From: Actinomycetota bacterium
GTDB taxonomy: Bacteria; Actinomycetota; UBA4738; HRBIN12
Length of the DNA stretch: 30,901 bases
NCBI GenBank assembly: GCA_005885325.1
Contig: VAYX01000066.1
Location: forward strand, 1-30,901
Direction of reading: 5' to 3'
Part shown: positions 30,576 through 30,901 of the stretch, one piece after another
How positions within the stretch are numbered: the stretch's first letter is position 1
Layout of the letters: the number at the start of each line of letters is the position of its first letter
Translations under genes and position numbers: made by a program
Notes under the pieces: generated by a model
Told to the model about the DNA's origin: nothing
What the model saw: only the letters and a program-made list of their open reading frames with translations
Database searches by the model: none

Positions 30576-30901
30576 CTAGGTGCCGGCCGGGACGAGCTCC
30601 TCGACCAGTTGTCGGACCCGGCGGTCGATCTCGTCGCGGATCGGGCGCACCTGCTCCACGGTCTTGCCGGCCGGGTCGGGGAGGTCCCAATCCAGGTAGC
30701 GCGTGCCCGGATACACGGGGCATGCATCGCCGCACCCCATGAGGACGACGACGTCCGCATCCCGAGCCATCTCCTCGGTCAGCCGCCTCGGGAAGGCCTT
30801 CGTGACGTCCAGGCCCATCTCGGCCATGGCCGCCACGACCGAAGGGTTGATCTCCGCGGCCGGCGCGGTCCCGGCCGAGCGAACCCGGACCCGCCCCCCG
30901 G
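30576..30901 (-). CDS. Arsenate reductase-like low-molecular-weight phosphatase, 5' end cut by window
   Basis: Partial gene running off the right edge. The frame continues past the apparent GTG start at 30836 to the edge, reading RVRSAGTAPAAEINPSVV, so it is incomplete rather than short. The visible C-terminal 108 or so residues match thioredoxin-linked arsenate reductases: ARDADVVVLMGCGDACPVYPG, RYLDWDLPDPAGKTVEQVR and IRDEIDRRVRQLV. The catalytic P-loop Cys and the start lie outside the window. A protein tyrosine phosphatase role is possible, but the MGCGDACP segment favours ArsC. No other arsenic gene is visible. Confidence 0.85.
   Translation of the reverse strand, partial: GGRVRVRSAGTAPAAEINPSVVAAMAEMGLDVTKAFPRRLTEEMARDADVVVLMGCGDACPVYPGTRYLDWDLPDPAGKTVEQVRPIRDEIDRRVRQLVEELVPAGT

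Noticed and set aside
1..30901. tRNA, rRNA, CRISPR array, transposase or integrase
   Set aside because: No cloverleaf, repeat-spacer pattern or recombinase motif was recognised by eye on either strand; a tool search could still find a small RNA.

Overview
The window looks like a piece of a high-GC actinobacterial chromosome, probably from an uncultivated lineage. The grounds are a BldD-type regulator, a GAF-GAF histidine kinase with LuxR-type response regulators, many GTG starts, dense GTGA/ATGA stop-start overlaps, and the order arsC-like / glmM / glmS / acpS-nnr / alr / ... / tsaE / tsaB / rimI / tsaD. No taxonomic marker is present, so placement below phylum is not attempted.

Left part (about 1-12,000 and on to 14,250): an exopolysaccharide-type locus. 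Transcribed leftwards are a secreted phosphoesterase-fold / IPT / CBM96-like protein (7242-9266), a Wzy-like polymerase (5523-7130), two GT4 glycosyltransferases (4196-5530, 2977-4167), a sulfotransferase-fold protein with an apparent frameshift (2167-2975), an uncharacterised P-loop kinase (1230-1967) and a second sulfotransferase (241-1233). A sugar-nucleotide epimerase (9542-10570) is also on the minus strand. Divergent from it, on the plus strand, are a pyruvate kinase homologue without its C-terminal domain (10784-11809) and a Wzz/BY-kinase-type protein with a long repetitive tail (12000-14246). Together these suggest synthesis, chain-length control and sulfation of a surface glycan. No initiating phosphoglycosyltransferase or flippase is visible, so the locus probably continues left of the window.

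Middle (14,205-18,117): regulation. A soluble histidine kinase (15756-17360) overlaps one NarL/LuxR-type response regulator (15142-15840), with a second downstream (14205-14921). Divergent from the kinase is a BldD homologue (17638-18117) whose C-terminal domain carries a variant of the cyclic-di-GMP signature (RGE-x8-RSGD instead of RGD-x8-RQDD). Control of the polysaccharide genes by these proteins is inferred from position only.

Right part (18,099-30,901): a visibly GC-richer, leftward, tightly coupled housekeeping run: arsenate reductase-like (cut by the window end), GlmM, GlmS, a single polypeptide joining AcpS to both NAD(P)HX-repair domains, alanine racemase, an alpha/beta hydrolase, a P1/S58 peptidase, a family-4 uracil-DNA glycosylase, TsaE, TsaB, RimI, TsaD and a GalE-like epimerase. 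Theme: UDP-GlcNAc and D-Ala supply for the cell wall, metabolite repair, and t6A tRNA modification. Five junctions here are exact 4-base GTGA/ATGA overlaps and one is TGATG.

No rRNA, tRNA, CRISPR array, transposase or integrase was recognised. No gene-free stretch exceeds 300 bases; the larger gaps (1-240, 9267-9541, 10571-10783, 11810-11999, 14922-15141, 17361-17637) are described below.
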